DNA from: Alkalibacillus silvisoli
Lineage (GTDB): Bacteria; Bacillota; Bacilli; Bacillales; Alkalibacillaceae
Assembly: GCF_039521975.1 (NCBI RefSeq)
Contig: NZ_BAAACZ010000027.1
Coordinates: 1-64,000, forward strand
Direction of reading: 5' to 3'
Length of the DNA stretch: 64,000 nucleotides
Below the pieces are notes generated by a model. That model was not told where the DNA came from and searched no databases. It was given only the letters and a program-made list of their open reading frames with translations. Shown in pieces: positions 17,887 to 25,809 of the stretch (position 1 is the stretch's first letter; the number at the start of each line of letters is the position of its first letter). The translations under genes were made by a program, and so were the position numbers.

Positions 17887-18861
17887 ATGAAAAAGTGGAT
17901 TTTGTTTACTTCAATTGCATTCACATTGGCATTTATTACAGCTTGTGGTGCGGATGAGGATGAAAATGTTAGTGGTGAAGATGTGCTTGATGGTTATCCT
18001 GATGATGATATTACAATCATATGGAGTTCTAGTCCTGGTTCTGGGGGAGATATTTTCCTTAGAAGTCTAGCTGAACCATTGGAAGAGCTTTTAGATGTTT
18101 CTGTAGTTGTAGAAAATCGGGAAGGAGCTTCAGGTGCCAATGCATGGAATCATATACTAAATAATACAGATCCAGACGGTTATACTTTATTAGGAACTAG
18201 TGCAACGTTTATTAGTTCTCCAGTTATGAACGACTTAGATATTTCTCATGAGGATTTTAAGCCAGTTGCTCAAATGTTCACTGAGCCGCAATTCCTTTAC
18301 ACTTATGCTGATTCTGAATTCGATGATGCAGAGGAACTTATTAATCACGAATTAGAAAACCCAGAGGAATTACAGTGGGCTACTGCGACTCCGGGTAGTA
18401 AAGATAATATTTCAATCTCTATGATATTAGAAGAAACGGGGATAGACCCTCATACAGTAAGCTTTGATAGTGGTACAGATGCACTAACACAAATTGTTGG
18501 TGAACACATTGATGTGGCACTTGGTGAATATTCTGCGCTTCAAGGTCAAATTGATAGTGGGACTGTAAAGGTTCTTGGGGCTCTAACTGAAGAGCGTTAT
18601 GAACACTTGCCAGATGTACCAACTTTAACGGAATTAGGTTGGGATGTCGCTCCAATTTTATCTCGTGGATTAGTCGTTCATGGTGATACACCAGACGAAA
18701 TCGTTGATTATTTAGCAGAAGTATTAGAAGACACTTATGAAGATGAAGGGTTTCAAGAGGTATACGAACAGCAAGGACTTCAGCCTGATTATGCACCGCG
18801 TGATGAGTTTAGAAGCAATCTTGAAGAAATGGATGACTTCGTACGTTCACTTCTAGACTAG
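17887..18861 (+). CDS. tctC: Tripartite tricarboxylate transporter, substrate-binding lipoprotein
   Basis: 324 aa. Signal peptide with lipobox ITAC (Cys at 20), then an acidic linker (ADEDENVSGEDVLDGYPDDD) before a Bug/TctC-type fold: SSPGSGGDIFLRSLAEPL, VVENREGASGANAW, VPTLTELGWDV. It captures a carboxylate outside the membrane and delivers it to TctA/TctB. Gene order prpF-tctC-tctB-tctA with short gaps indicates one operon. The acidity is notable for an exposed domain. Confidence 0.88.
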   Translation: MKKWILFTSIAFTLAFITACGADEDENVSGEDVLDGYPDDDITIIWSSSPGSGGDIFLRSLAEPLEELLDVSVVVENREGASGANAWNHILNNTDPDGYTLLGTSATFISSPVMNDLDISHEDFKPVAQMFTEPQFLYTYADSEFDDAEELINHELENPEELQWATATPGSKDNISISMILEETGIDPHTVSFDSGTDALTQIVGEHIDVALGEYSALQGQIDSGTVKVLGALTEERYEHLPDVPTLTELGWDVAPILSRGLVVHGDTPDEIVDYLAEVLEDTYEDEGFQEVYEQQGLQPDYAPRDEFRSNLEEMDDFVRSLLD

Positions 18862-18876
18862 AAAGGGACGATCTAC

Positions 18877-19356
18877 ATGAATAAGGGAACTTTTATCGCA
18901 TCTCTAATAGTAATTGGAATAGGGGTATGGTTATTTTGGGGTTCAGGAAGCCTTGGCCAAACGAGTACTGGCCAAGACCCTCTTGGTCCAGCTTTTTATC
19001 CAAGGTTGTTAGCTGGTTCATTTATTGTCCTAGGTTCAATCTTGCTATTTCAACAAGTGTTTAAACAAATGAATATGGCTTCACAGAAAGTAGAGGATGA
19101 AGAAGATGAACCAGAGTATATGTCATTTAAAAATAAAATGACCATTATTTCTATTATTCTATTAGGTGTTGTATATATCTTTGTTCTTGACTCAATAGGT
19201 TTTATTTTAGCTACAACTCTATATATTGTTGCGTTGATGTTAATTTTACATGAGAGAACTTGGTGGAAAATTGGATTAACATCTGTAACAGTATCAGTTG
19301 TTCTATATTTATTATTTAGTGGAGTTTTGAATGTACTTCTTCCAACACTCTTTTAA
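18877..19356 (+). CDS. tctB: Tripartite tricarboxylate transporter small membrane subunit
   Basis: 159 aa with four hydrophobic segments; the pattern DPLGPAFYPRLLAG near residue 30 is typical of TctB. It starts 15 bp after tctC. TctB is the poorly conserved small membrane protein of the tripartite tricarboxylate system. Confidence 0.85.
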   Translation: MNKGTFIASLIVIGIGVWLFWGSGSLGQTSTGQDPLGPAFYPRLLAGSFIVLGSILLFQQVFKQMNMASQKVEDEEDEPEYMSFKNKMTIISIILLGVVYIFVLDSIGFILATTLYIVALMLILHERTWWKIGLTSVTVSVVLYLLFSGVLNVLLPTLF

Positions 19357-19378
19357 CTTGAAGAGAGGAGCATAACAA

Positions 19379-20872
19379 GTGATTGATAATCTCATATTAG
19401 GTTTAGAATATGCCATTTCCTGGCAAGCTCTTCTGGTTATTGTTATCGGAGTGGCTTGGGGGATTATAGGTGGTGCCATTCCAGGGATTACAGGATCGAT
19501 TGCAGTAGCACTACTCTTACCTTTTACATTCACAATGGAACCTGCCTTAGCTTTAATGATGTTAGCAGGTACATATGTAGCAGCTGAATACGGTGGAGGA
19601 ATTCCAGCCATACTGATTGGAGCTCCCGGAACAGCATCTAACGCAGCGGTCGTATTGGATGGCTATCCCCTTCACAAAAGTGGTCATACGGGTAAGGCAC
19701 TTGGGACCTCATTAATCATTGGTACGATTGGTGGAATCTTTAGTGTAATTATTCTTATATTACTAGCTATTCCATTAGCTTCAGTTGCCTTAGCATTTTC
19801 TGCACCGGAGTATTTTGCGCTCTCCGTATTTGCAATTACAGTAGTGGCATCACTCGTTTCTAATAGTATCGTTAAGGGTTTAATATCAGCAATATTTGGG
19901 CTTATGCTAGCGTCAATTGGTTTAGACCCTTTTACAGGGGAACAACGATTTACGTTTGGTATGCCAGAGCTTAGTACAGGCCTTGAAATTTTACCAGTGC
20001 TGATTGGACTTTTTGCAGTCAGTGAATTGTTCTTAATGGCCATCAAAAAACAACAAAATAAAAACTATTCGAAAGGTGTATCAACCCAATTCCCTACTTA
20101 CAGGGAATTACGATCCACTTGGAAAGCAACTTCAATTGGGTCGGTTTCAGGAACATTCTTTGGCCTTATGCCAGGTGTCGGAGGAACGATCGGTTCTTGG
20201 GTTGCTTATAATGAAGCGAAAAGATGGTCGAAAAATAAAAAGAAATTCGGTAAAGGTTCACTAGAAGGAGTAGCTGCACCCGAGGCGGCTAATAATGCTG
20301 TAACAGGTGGAGCCATGGTACCACTTTTAGCCCTTGGTATACCTGGTTCTACAACGACAGCTATTATGATTGGTGCATTGATGATTCATGGAATTTCTAT
20401 TGGCCCCATTATGTTTACAGAAACACCTGAGATTCCTTACTCATTATTTATAGGTATGCTAATTGCCCAATTTACCATGTTGGTAATAGGTTATTTAATC
20501 ATTAAACCTGCAATTAGAATTAGTGCAACGCCACCACCAATTCTTTTATCGGTGATTTTCCCACTAGTATTTGTGGGCGCATACTCTATTAGTAATCATA
20601 CTTTTGAGGTAGGAGTTGTACTTCTATTTGGTGTGATTGGCTTATTAATGAAAGTCTATGGCTTCTCACCACCAGCTACTGTACTTGGATTAGTACTAGG
20701 AGGGTATATAGAGACTAACTTCAGAAGAGCTTTATCTATGTCATCTGGTGATTACTTAGTATTTGTTCAAAGCCCGATTGCTTTAATATTCCTGATATTA
20801 GCAGTTCTAAGTCTAGCAGCACCATTTATACAAAACCGACTAATGACGAGAATTAAAGAGAATCACACATGA
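19379..20872 (+). CDS. tctA: Tripartite tricarboxylate transporter large permease
   Basis: 497 aa, GTG start with GAGAGGAG upstream. About 12 membrane segments; GAIPGITGSIAVALLLPFTF, LMPGVGGTIGSWVAYNEAK and GVAAPEAANNAVTGGAMVPL are the signature loops of TctA. It forms the ion-coupled transport channel. It is the last gene of the operon. Confidence 0.92.
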   Translation: MIDNLILGLEYAISWQALLVIVIGVAWGIIGGAIPGITGSIAVALLLPFTFTMEPALALMMLAGTYVAAEYGGGIPAILIGAPGTASNAAVVLDGYPLHKSGHTGKALGTSLIIGTIGGIFSVIILILLAIPLASVALAFSAPEYFALSVFAITVVASLVSNSIVKGLISAIFGLMLASIGLDPFTGEQRFTFGMPELSTGLEILPVLIGLFAVSELFLMAIKKQQNKNYSKGVSTQFPTYRELRSTWKATSIGSVSGTFFGLMPGVGGTIGSWVAYNEAKRWSKNKKKFGKGSLEGVAAPEAANNAVTGGAMVPLLALGIPGSTTTAIMIGALMIHGISIGPIMFTETPEIPYSLFIGMLIAQFTMLVIGYLIIKPAIRISATPPPILLSVIFPLVFVGAYSISNHTFEVGVVLLFGVIGLLMKVYGFSPPATVLGLVLGGYIETNFRRALSMSSGDYLVFVQSPIALIFLILAVLSLAAPFIQNRLMTRIKENHT

Positions 20873-20929
20873 TCTAAAAAAGATAGCGAATAACCTTTTA
20901 AATAGATAGGCACTTTTCATTTCGCAGAG

Positions 20930-21050
20930 GTTGGGTGGGAAGTGTCTTTCATATGTAGATAGCTAGCTCCCACAACCCATTTACTGTAACCCAAGAAGCC
21001 CCCACTTCAAGCAACCAGTAAGGGTGGTAAGTGGTAGGTAGTTCACGAAG
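20930..21050 (+). mobile_element. IS200/IS605-type end remnant (possible omega-RNA scaffold relic)
   Basis: The run GAAGCCCCCACTT (20994-21006) continues into GGGTGGTAAGTGG and GGTAGTTCAC (to 21046). It resembles the structured right end of Firmicute IS200/IS605 elements, where CCCCAC...GTGGG-TAGTTCAC closes the element and forms the 3' end of the TnpB guide RNA. Upstream GGGTGGGA and TCCCACAACCC (20933-20978) form another imperfect hairpin. No tnpA or tnpB is present. This is pattern recognition from memory and uncertain. Confidence 0.4.
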
Positions 21051-21178
21051 TTGTGGTCACTATGACGACCCATTAAATAATCCATAAAGAGAGAGTGCAA
21101 TTTTGAGATAATCCAAGCACTGTGGATAACCAAACAGCAAACATTGATTTTTATAAAATAGAGAGAAGATCACAACAT

Positions 21179-21219
21179 ATTTAAAGGTCAGCCAAGAACT
21201 ACTCAGCTGACCTTTAAAT
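21179..21219. terminator. Bidirectional terminator
   Basis: ATTTAAAGGTCAGC (21179-21192) pairs perfectly with GCTGACCTTTAAAT (21206-21219). It lies between the convergent tctA and TasA-like genes, though T tracts are weak. Confidence 0.6.
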
Positions 21220-21268
21220 GATTCTATAATAAACCACCCTTATTAAGAGGATGGATCTAGTTCACACC

Positions 21269-22189
21269 TTAATTCGTAAACCAGTCGTGTAGATCATCTG
21301 ATTTGATGGAGATGTAAACATCATTCTCAACCTCAGGATTATTATAACGGTCCCGCTTATGAAATACAACAACACCGTCTTCTGATGTTTCAATGGTACC
21401 ATCTTCTACAATCCATCCGCCATTAGGGCGTGTATAAGTGTCATTTTCACTGACAACTCTATATTCACCCGCTTCATACTCTGTGATCGAGAAGTCGCCA
21501 ATATCTTCTGAAAAAGTTTCATCATCTGAGATATAGATGTTAATTGTTTTTAAGCCATCGTCATTGGTATAAAATTCAATTTCTTGATCTGATGTTGTAT
21601 AGTGACTCCAGTCAAATGATGATGACCTCCAATCAATTTCCCCAGTATACATTTGCCCGTCATCATCTTCACCATCTACTTGTGTTGCAACAACCTCTAA
21701 AGCAATATCACCACTAGCCCCTTGGAATTCGATGTCATTGTCTCCATGTGGCCAGTTCACTAGAATACGGTATTGTTCAGTGTCGTTCTCTGGTGTGAAT
21801 GTTTCTGAATGGTCTACTTCCTCCCAGTTACCATCAATCATTCTTTCCATAGTGAGTACGACAGGAGAGTCACCATTACTTGGGAATAAGTCTCCGTTAG
21901 TATTTAGGTCGACGCTGTATTCTACAGGTAGTTCGGTATTGTTTTTGTTAATATCAAAGGAATAGACTTCTTTTTCATCCATTCCAGGGTATAGATCGTC
22001 ACCTAAATCAAAGTCCCCATTACCAATTGTTTGTCCATCACTATTGACAACATCGACATCAAATGAAGCTGCTGTTGCTGTGTTGTCCTCACTTGAAAAC
22101 TCTGATGTAAAGTAAGCAATTGTTCCAGATAGTGCAATGGCAAAAACTAAAGCACCAATTAAGATAAATAGCTTTTTGTTCTTTCTCAT
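21269..22189 (-). CDS. TasA/CalY (camelysin) family secreted protein
   Basis: 306 aa, AAGGAGG before the ATG. The N-terminus (KKLFILIGALVFAIALSGTIAYFTS) is a SipW-type signal followed by the usual D-N-T-x-x-A-x-F block (DNTATAASFDVDVV). Residues about 30-170 form the beta-sandwich of the camelysin/TasA family, whose members assemble extracellular fibres in biofilms. Residues about 185-306 are an additional acidic module (WSHYTTSDQEIEFY to DLHDWFTN) that ordinary TasA (about 260 aa) or CalY (about 200 aa) lack. The matching SipW peptidase is encoded 94 bp upstream on the same strand. Confidence 0.8.
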   Translation of the reverse strand: MRKNKKLFILIGALVFAIALSGTIAYFTSEFSSEDNTATAASFDVDVVNSDGQTIGNGDFDLGDDLYPGMDEKEVYSFDINKNNTELPVEYSVDLNTNGDLFPSNGDSPVVLTMERMIDGNWEEVDHSETFTPENDTEQYRILVNWPHGDNDIEFQGASGDIALEVVATQVDGEDDDGQMYTGEIDWRSSSFDWSHYTTSDQEIEFYTNDDGLKTINIYISDDETFSEDIGDFSITEYEAGEYRVVSENDTYTRPNGGWIVEDGTIETSEDGVVVFHKRDRYNNPEVENDVYISIKSDDLHDWFTN

Positions 22190-22283
22190 ACATATTCCTC
22201 CTTCAAATAATTAGATAATTTAATAGTTTTTGTGTGTTGATCATGGGTGTAGTAGCTTTTATACTCACCTCCTTAAGTCTACA

Positions 22284-22811
22284 TCAACCCTTAGATTCTT
22301 TACCTTCTGTCGATAGTAGTCTTTTGATAGGGCGATAACCTATACTAATTAGAAAAATCATCGATAGGGTGAAAATACCAAAGGGCCCTTTTAGAAAATC
22401 CATCATATAGCCTGCTTTTGGAATGGAAAATGATAGTTTACCAACAATTTCTTCATTTGTAACAAGGATGTGATCAGGGGTATTGTTAGCATCTCCCTTT
22501 GTTTCATAATGAGCTGTTCCGCTTTCTTCGATTACATCAATCACGCGGTGGGTAACGAGATTATTTTGGTGATCACGAAAGGTAATGACATCATTTTCTT
22601 CAATCGCATCTGTATTTTTAACGATAATGATGTCTCCAGGTGAAACTTTAGGCTCCATGCTTCCAGATAAAACATTCAACAGATGAAAGCCAAAGATTGA
22701 TGGAGGGTCTTGATTTTGAGATTGAAATGTTGTTAAGAAAGCTAGTACAAAGGTCAGAAGAAGTAAGACTAGAAAACTATTAAAGATCCATTTGCTAATT
22801 TGTTTGACCAT
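22284..22811 (-). CDS. sipW: ER-type signal peptidase I SipW
   Basis: 175 aa from the ATG at 22811, which has GGAG eight bases upstream; a GTG 33 bases earlier lacks a ribosome site. One N-terminal and one C-terminal membrane segment enclose the catalytic domain. LSGSMEP carries the nucleophile S51, and THRVIDV carries H88 in place of the Lys of ordinary bacterial signal peptidases; Ser/His is the hallmark of SipW and eukaryotic-type enzymes. It removes the signal of TasA-like proteins, here presumably the product of the next gene. Confidence 0.9.
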   Translation of the reverse strand: MVKQISKWIFNSFLVLLLLTFVLAFLTTFQSQNQDPPSIFGFHLLNVLSGSMEPKVSPGDIIIVKNTDAIEENDVITFRDHQNNLVTHRVIDVIEESGTAHYETKGDANNTPDHILVTNEEIVGKLSFSIPKAGYMMDFLKGPFGIFTLSMIFLISIGYRPIKRLLSTEGKESKG

Positions 22812-23218
22812 ATTTTTATCTCCATTCCTACTTTTGATATCCACATTTACTCACATTGTATGGACAAAATATGGATGATATGACCTATTTTAATAATCTT
22901 TTGAATCAAGTAGGGAGAATGAAGGTTTGAGTGTTTTATTAATAATAATAGATTGCAGCAGCTAAGAGAAAATTAAAGGTGGAGCTTTGAAATTGCCGTA
23001 GGATGGCAGCAGTTTTTTAAATTTTTCATGCAAATACACAAAAAACATTCCCCTTTTCATGAAAATTCGAAAATTTTTCTTTACTTTTTCTCCCTTTTGA
23101 GTATAATTATTAATGTAATATTTTGTATCTTTTATGATATAAAAGGAGGGGGTAGAGTGAACTAACTGTTTTAAGGGATATGATGAAATTTCAATTGGGG
23201 TAGAAGGGAGAAAGTTGA
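22812..23218. other. Non-coding gap upstream of sipW
   Basis: AT-rich sequence between the divergent sipW and the small gene at 23219. It must hold both promoters. I see no convincing consensus boxes or extra ORF. Confidence 0.4.
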
Positions 23219-23452
23219 GTGAGCGCTGGTAAAACTGAAGCAGACTTAAAAGCTGAGTTTGTAGACGCGTACTATAATTATGCTAAAACGCGTGATGGTG
23301 AATATTTTAAAGAAATGCTTAGGATTCATAGAAGGCTATTCAAATTAACTAAGGGGGCAGTCCCTCTAAATGTATTTGATTATATCCCAGTCTTGAAAGA
23401 AGAACTTCGACAAGAATGGGAAGCTAAAAGAAAGAAGAAAACAACTGTTTAG
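23219..23452 (+). CDS. Small hypothetical protein
   Basis: 77 aa, GTG start with AAGGGAG eight bases upstream. Highly charged and helical (EADLKAEFVDAYYNYAKTRDGEYFKEMLRIHRRLFKLTKG), ending in a basic tail (EAKRKKKTTV). No signal peptide or membrane segment. I do not recognise the family. The good ribosome site and non-shadow position support a real gene. It stands alone before a hairpin. Confidence 0.6.
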   Translation: MSAGKTEADLKAEFVDAYYNYAKTRDGEYFKEMLRIHRRLFKLTKGAVPLNVFDYIPVLKEELRQEWEAKRKKKTTV

Positions 23453-23544
23453 TGGTGATCTAACTTAGGTTTCCACTTGCGAAATAAATGTAGTTAAAAT
23501 AAAAGATCAAATTCGACCATTGATTTTTTTGTTAAAACACACCT

Positions 23545-23586
23545 AAACCCCCACCTGAGTCCTTGAAATTGGGCTTTGGTGGGGTT
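23545..23586 (+). terminator. Hairpin after the small gene
   Basis: AAACCCCCACC (23545-23555) and GGTGGGGTT (23578-23586) can pair with one bulged C. The downstream T tract is weak, so termination is only likely. Confidence 0.45.
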
Positions 23587-23633
23587 AAAATTTATACATA
23601 ATTTTGTTAGGTAGTTTATAGGAGAAAGTACTT

Positions 23634-24071
23634 ATGAATAAAATCTTTTCTTGGGGCGCTGTCCTTTTATGGATGGCTTTAATTTTTTACTTTTCTCATC
23701 AACCAGCTGAAGAGTCGAGTGAACTAAGTGGAAGTGTTGTCGATTTAGTTATATCCATAGCTCCGTTTATAGAAGGTGATTCTGACTGGGTTCATTTCTT
23801 AGTCCGTAAAGGTGCGCACTTTTTCGTTTATTTTGTGCTGGGGATTCTGGTTATAAACGGATTAAGAGTGAGTGGTATTTCGATTAAGAGGAGTGCACTT
23901 GCTAGTGTGTTCATCTGTTTACTTTATGCAATATCAGATGAGGTCCATCAATTATACATACCAGGGCGATCTGGAGAAGTGAGCGATGTTATTTTAGATA
24001 CAATAGGAGCGAGTGTGGGTGTGTTGGTTTATTTAGGTGTGGTGAGATTGGGTAGAAAGAGTGGTAGGTGA
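23634..24071 (+). CDS. VanZ family membrane protein
   Basis: 145 aa, TAGGAG before the ATG. Four membrane segments with the VanZ landmarks FYFSHQPAEESS, KGAHFFVYFVLG and SDEVHQLYIPGRSGEVSDVILDTIGASVG. VanZ-like proteins contribute to low-level glycopeptide tolerance or to cell-surface functions; this is a common chromosomal Bacillales form. It is monocistronic and convergent with the acidic protein gene across a repeat array. Confidence 0.88.
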   Translation: MNKIFSWGAVLLWMALIFYFSHQPAEESSELSGSVVDLVISIAPFIEGDSDWVHFLVRKGAHFFVYFVLGILVINGLRVSGISIKRSALASVFICLLYAISDEVHQLYIPGRSGEVSDVILDTIGASVGVLVYLGVVRLGRKSGR

Positions 24072-24087
24072 GCAGCGACCCGAGCGG

Positions 24088-24170
24088 AATTTATCAGCGC
24101 TCGGGAGTGATTTATCAGCGTTCGAGCCAATTTATCAGCGCCCGAGCCAACTTATCAGCGCTCAAATTTT
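24088..24170. repeat. 20-bp-period repeat array, class C (TTATCAGCG)
   Basis: Four copies of TTATCAGCG start at 24091, 24112, 24132 and 24152, spaced 21, 20 and 20 bp, with GC-rich variable parts (CTCGGGAGTGAT, TTCGAGCCAAT, CCCGAGCCAAC). It fills the gap between two convergent genes. Confidence 0.8.
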
Positions 24171-24196
24171 CAATTATGAGTCCCAACCTCATACAA

Positions 24197-25036
24197 TTAG
24201 CGATTATAGCGCCAGGCAACATAGCCGCTTAATCCAAGGACAGCCAACATAGAACCAAGGAGCATTAAAGTGTGGGTTGAACCCGGGCTTGATGCTTGTC
24301 TTTCTGAGAATTCGCTATTTACTCTTCTTTCTCTTGCTTCATAGTTGTCTAAGCCTTCATATTGCCCAAATCTAATAAATGATGACCTCATGTCTGATCC
24401 TAAGAGCTCACGAATTTCTTTTGCTTCATCTTCATCTTCATCTTCATCATCTTCTTCGTCCTCATCCTCTTCTCGAGCGTCTTCATCTTCATTTTCTTCG
24501 TCAAGTTCAGATTGGTTGTTTTGATTGATTGTATCATTTTCTACTGAATCAGAAGAAGATTCCTCATCTGAAGAGGGGTTGTTAGATGGACTAGTATCAT
24601 TAGTATTATTATTGTCATTAGTATTATTACCATTGGGCGAGCTATCCCCGCCAGAACCACTACCGTTAGAAGAGTCGTTTCCATCAGAAGAACCATTGTC
24701 GAGAGAGTCCTCTTCATTAGGGGATTCTTCTTGATCACCATTTGAATCTTCACTAGAATCGCCGTTTTCATCAGACTCACCAGACTCATCACTTTCTTCA
24801 TCAGCGTCATTGTCTGAAGGGTCATTTTCATCAGTAGGATCGCCATCGTCTATTGGCCCGTCATCTTCTTCTGCTTCATTTTCATCTGAAGAATTGTCCT
24901 CATCAATTGGTCCATCGTCCTCATGAGTCTCATTGCTGTTAGGTGAACCACCCTCATCGTCATCATCTGCAAGGATTAGCTTGGGGGTTGCTAAGAGTAA
25001 TATGATCATAACTATAATAACAAATGATTTTCTCAT
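24197..25036 (-). CDS. Highly acidic secreted or surface-anchored protein
   Basis: 279 aa, AGGAGG before the ATG. N-terminal signal peptide (SFVIIVMIILLLATPKLILA) followed by about 180 residues of Asp, Glu, Ser, Asn and Gly-rich low-complexity sequence with recurrent DDGPID-type units. Next come a short ordered region (ELLGSDMRSSFIRFGQYEGL) and a C-terminal membrane anchor with a basic tail (TLMLLGSMLAVLGLSGYVAWRYNR). There is no LPXTG motif; the anchor resembles a simple tail anchor. It is likely a disordered wall-spanning stalk. The reading frame is intact despite simple-sequence composition. Function unknown. Confidence 0.7.
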   Translation of the reverse strand: MRKSFVIIVMIILLLATPKLILADDDDEGGSPNSNETHEDDGPIDEDNSSDENEAEEDDGPIDDGDPTDENDPSDNDADEESDESGESDENGDSSEDSNGDQEESPNEEDSLDNGSSDGNDSSNGSGSGGDSSPNGNNTNDNNNTNDTSPSNNPSSDEESSSDSVENDTINQNNQSELDEENEDEDAREEDEDEEDDEDEDEDEAKEIRELLGSDMRSSFIRFGQYEGLDNYEARERRVNSEFSERQASSPGSTHTLMLLGSMLAVLGLSGYVAWRYNR

Positions 25037-25226
25037 ATAGCCTCCTATTAATTAAAAGTTCAGTATGTGTAAAATTATTAATGCGAAGTTTTTCTTCATA
25101 TAATAAGTCCTAGTTTAAATTAATCATAAATAATAGAAGATTTCTACCAATTTCCCGAGATTATTTGCTAAAAATTAAAAACCATAAACTAAATTGTAAT
25201 TAAATTCACTCTATTGTTAAAATTTG

Positions 25227-25255
25227 TTGAATTACTAGTTTAAATTTGCTAGACT
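25227..25255 (+). promoter_or_regulatory. Promoter of candidate small RNA
   Basis: TTGAAT (25227-25232), 17-base spacer, TAGACT (25250-25255), each four of six to consensus. It precedes a run of hairpins rather than a gene. Confidence 0.45.
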
Positions 25256-25260
25256 ATCAT

Positions 25261-25434
25261 TAAGCACGAATTGCATGGGTACATAGACTTGAGTTCGTGC
25301 ATGGGGTGAATTTAGTACAGGGACTTTCCAATGGGGGAATGTAAGATTCCATCAATTCGGTGGGATCTTACAATTGTTTAAACAGAAAAATACGAGTTGG
25401 GCGTCACACTTTAATAGAGAGTGTGGCGTTTTTT
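25261..25434 (+). ncRNA. Candidate structured small RNA
   Basis: About 175 bases without an ORF but with three nested local stems: GCACGAA/TTCGTGC (25264-25300), TGTAAGATTCCA/TGGGATCTTACA (25340-25372, one G-U), and the terminator CGTCACACT/AGTGTGGCG plus six T (25402-25434). A plausible promoter lies just upstream, and no coding gene ends at this terminator. It could be a trans-acting RNA or the leader of something further on. I match it to no known family. Confidence 0.45.
25402..25434 (+). terminator. Intrinsic terminator
   Basis: CGTCACACT and AGTGTGGCG form a nine-pair stem (one G-U) followed by TTTTTT. It has no upstream protein gene on the plus strand. Confidence 0.7.
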
Positions 25435-25481
25435 GATTAGGGTATTTGAAAAGTAAAGAAATACAGTGGAAATGAAAAAAG

Positions 25482-25570
25482 TCGCTGGGTGCTGATAAAA
25501 GTTGTGGAGCGCTGATAAAAGCTGCCAAACGCTGATAAAAGTGTCGTGAACGCTGATAAAAATGATCCGC
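25482..25570. repeat. 20-bp-period repeat array, class C, inverted
   Basis: GCTGATAAAA occurs at 25491, 25511, 25531 and 25552 (spacing 20, 20, 21). It is the reverse complement of the TTATCAGC core seen at 24088-24170. It lies in the divergent gap before the LacI gene. Confidence 0.8.
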
Positions 25571-25717
25571 TTGCGTAACTGTTTATCATACACAAGTCAT
25601 CAAGTGTTCGTATTTTAGTAACACTTAACACCCACTTGTTTCAGGCTTTTATATTTTAAAATGTTAAATTTTAAAAAATTCATCTTTACAAAGACTTATT
25701 TGTTTAATAAAATTATC

Positions 25718-25777
25718 TGTAACGGGTTACAGGCAGTGTGTCCCCTATATATTTTACATGATGTGTAACCGGTTACA
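25718..25777. promoter_or_regulatory. Twin LacI-type operators
   Basis: TGTAACGGGTTACA (25718-25731) and TGTAACCGGTTACA (25764-25777, a perfect palindrome) lie 46 bp apart, centre to centre, upstream of the LacI-family gene. The central CG and symmetric arms are typical of LacI/GalR operators, and paired sites suggest autorepression with looping. Confidence 0.8.
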
Positions 25778-25809
25778 GGTCGAATTGATAGGCTATTAAG
25801 GTGATTATT

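Noticed and set aside
18419..18796. Minus-strand ORF of 125 aa inside tctC
   Set aside because: His/Leu-rich shadow of the lipoprotein gene with no ribosome site.
24525..24846. ORFs on both strands inside the acidic protein gene
   Set aside because: They are shadows of repetitive Asp/Glu/Ser codons; the frame with signal peptide, anchor and ribosome site is the real one.
25411..25631. Two minus-strand ORFs of 60-64 aa
   Set aside because: They run through the terminator and the 20-bp repeat array, have no ribosome site and repeat the array in translation.
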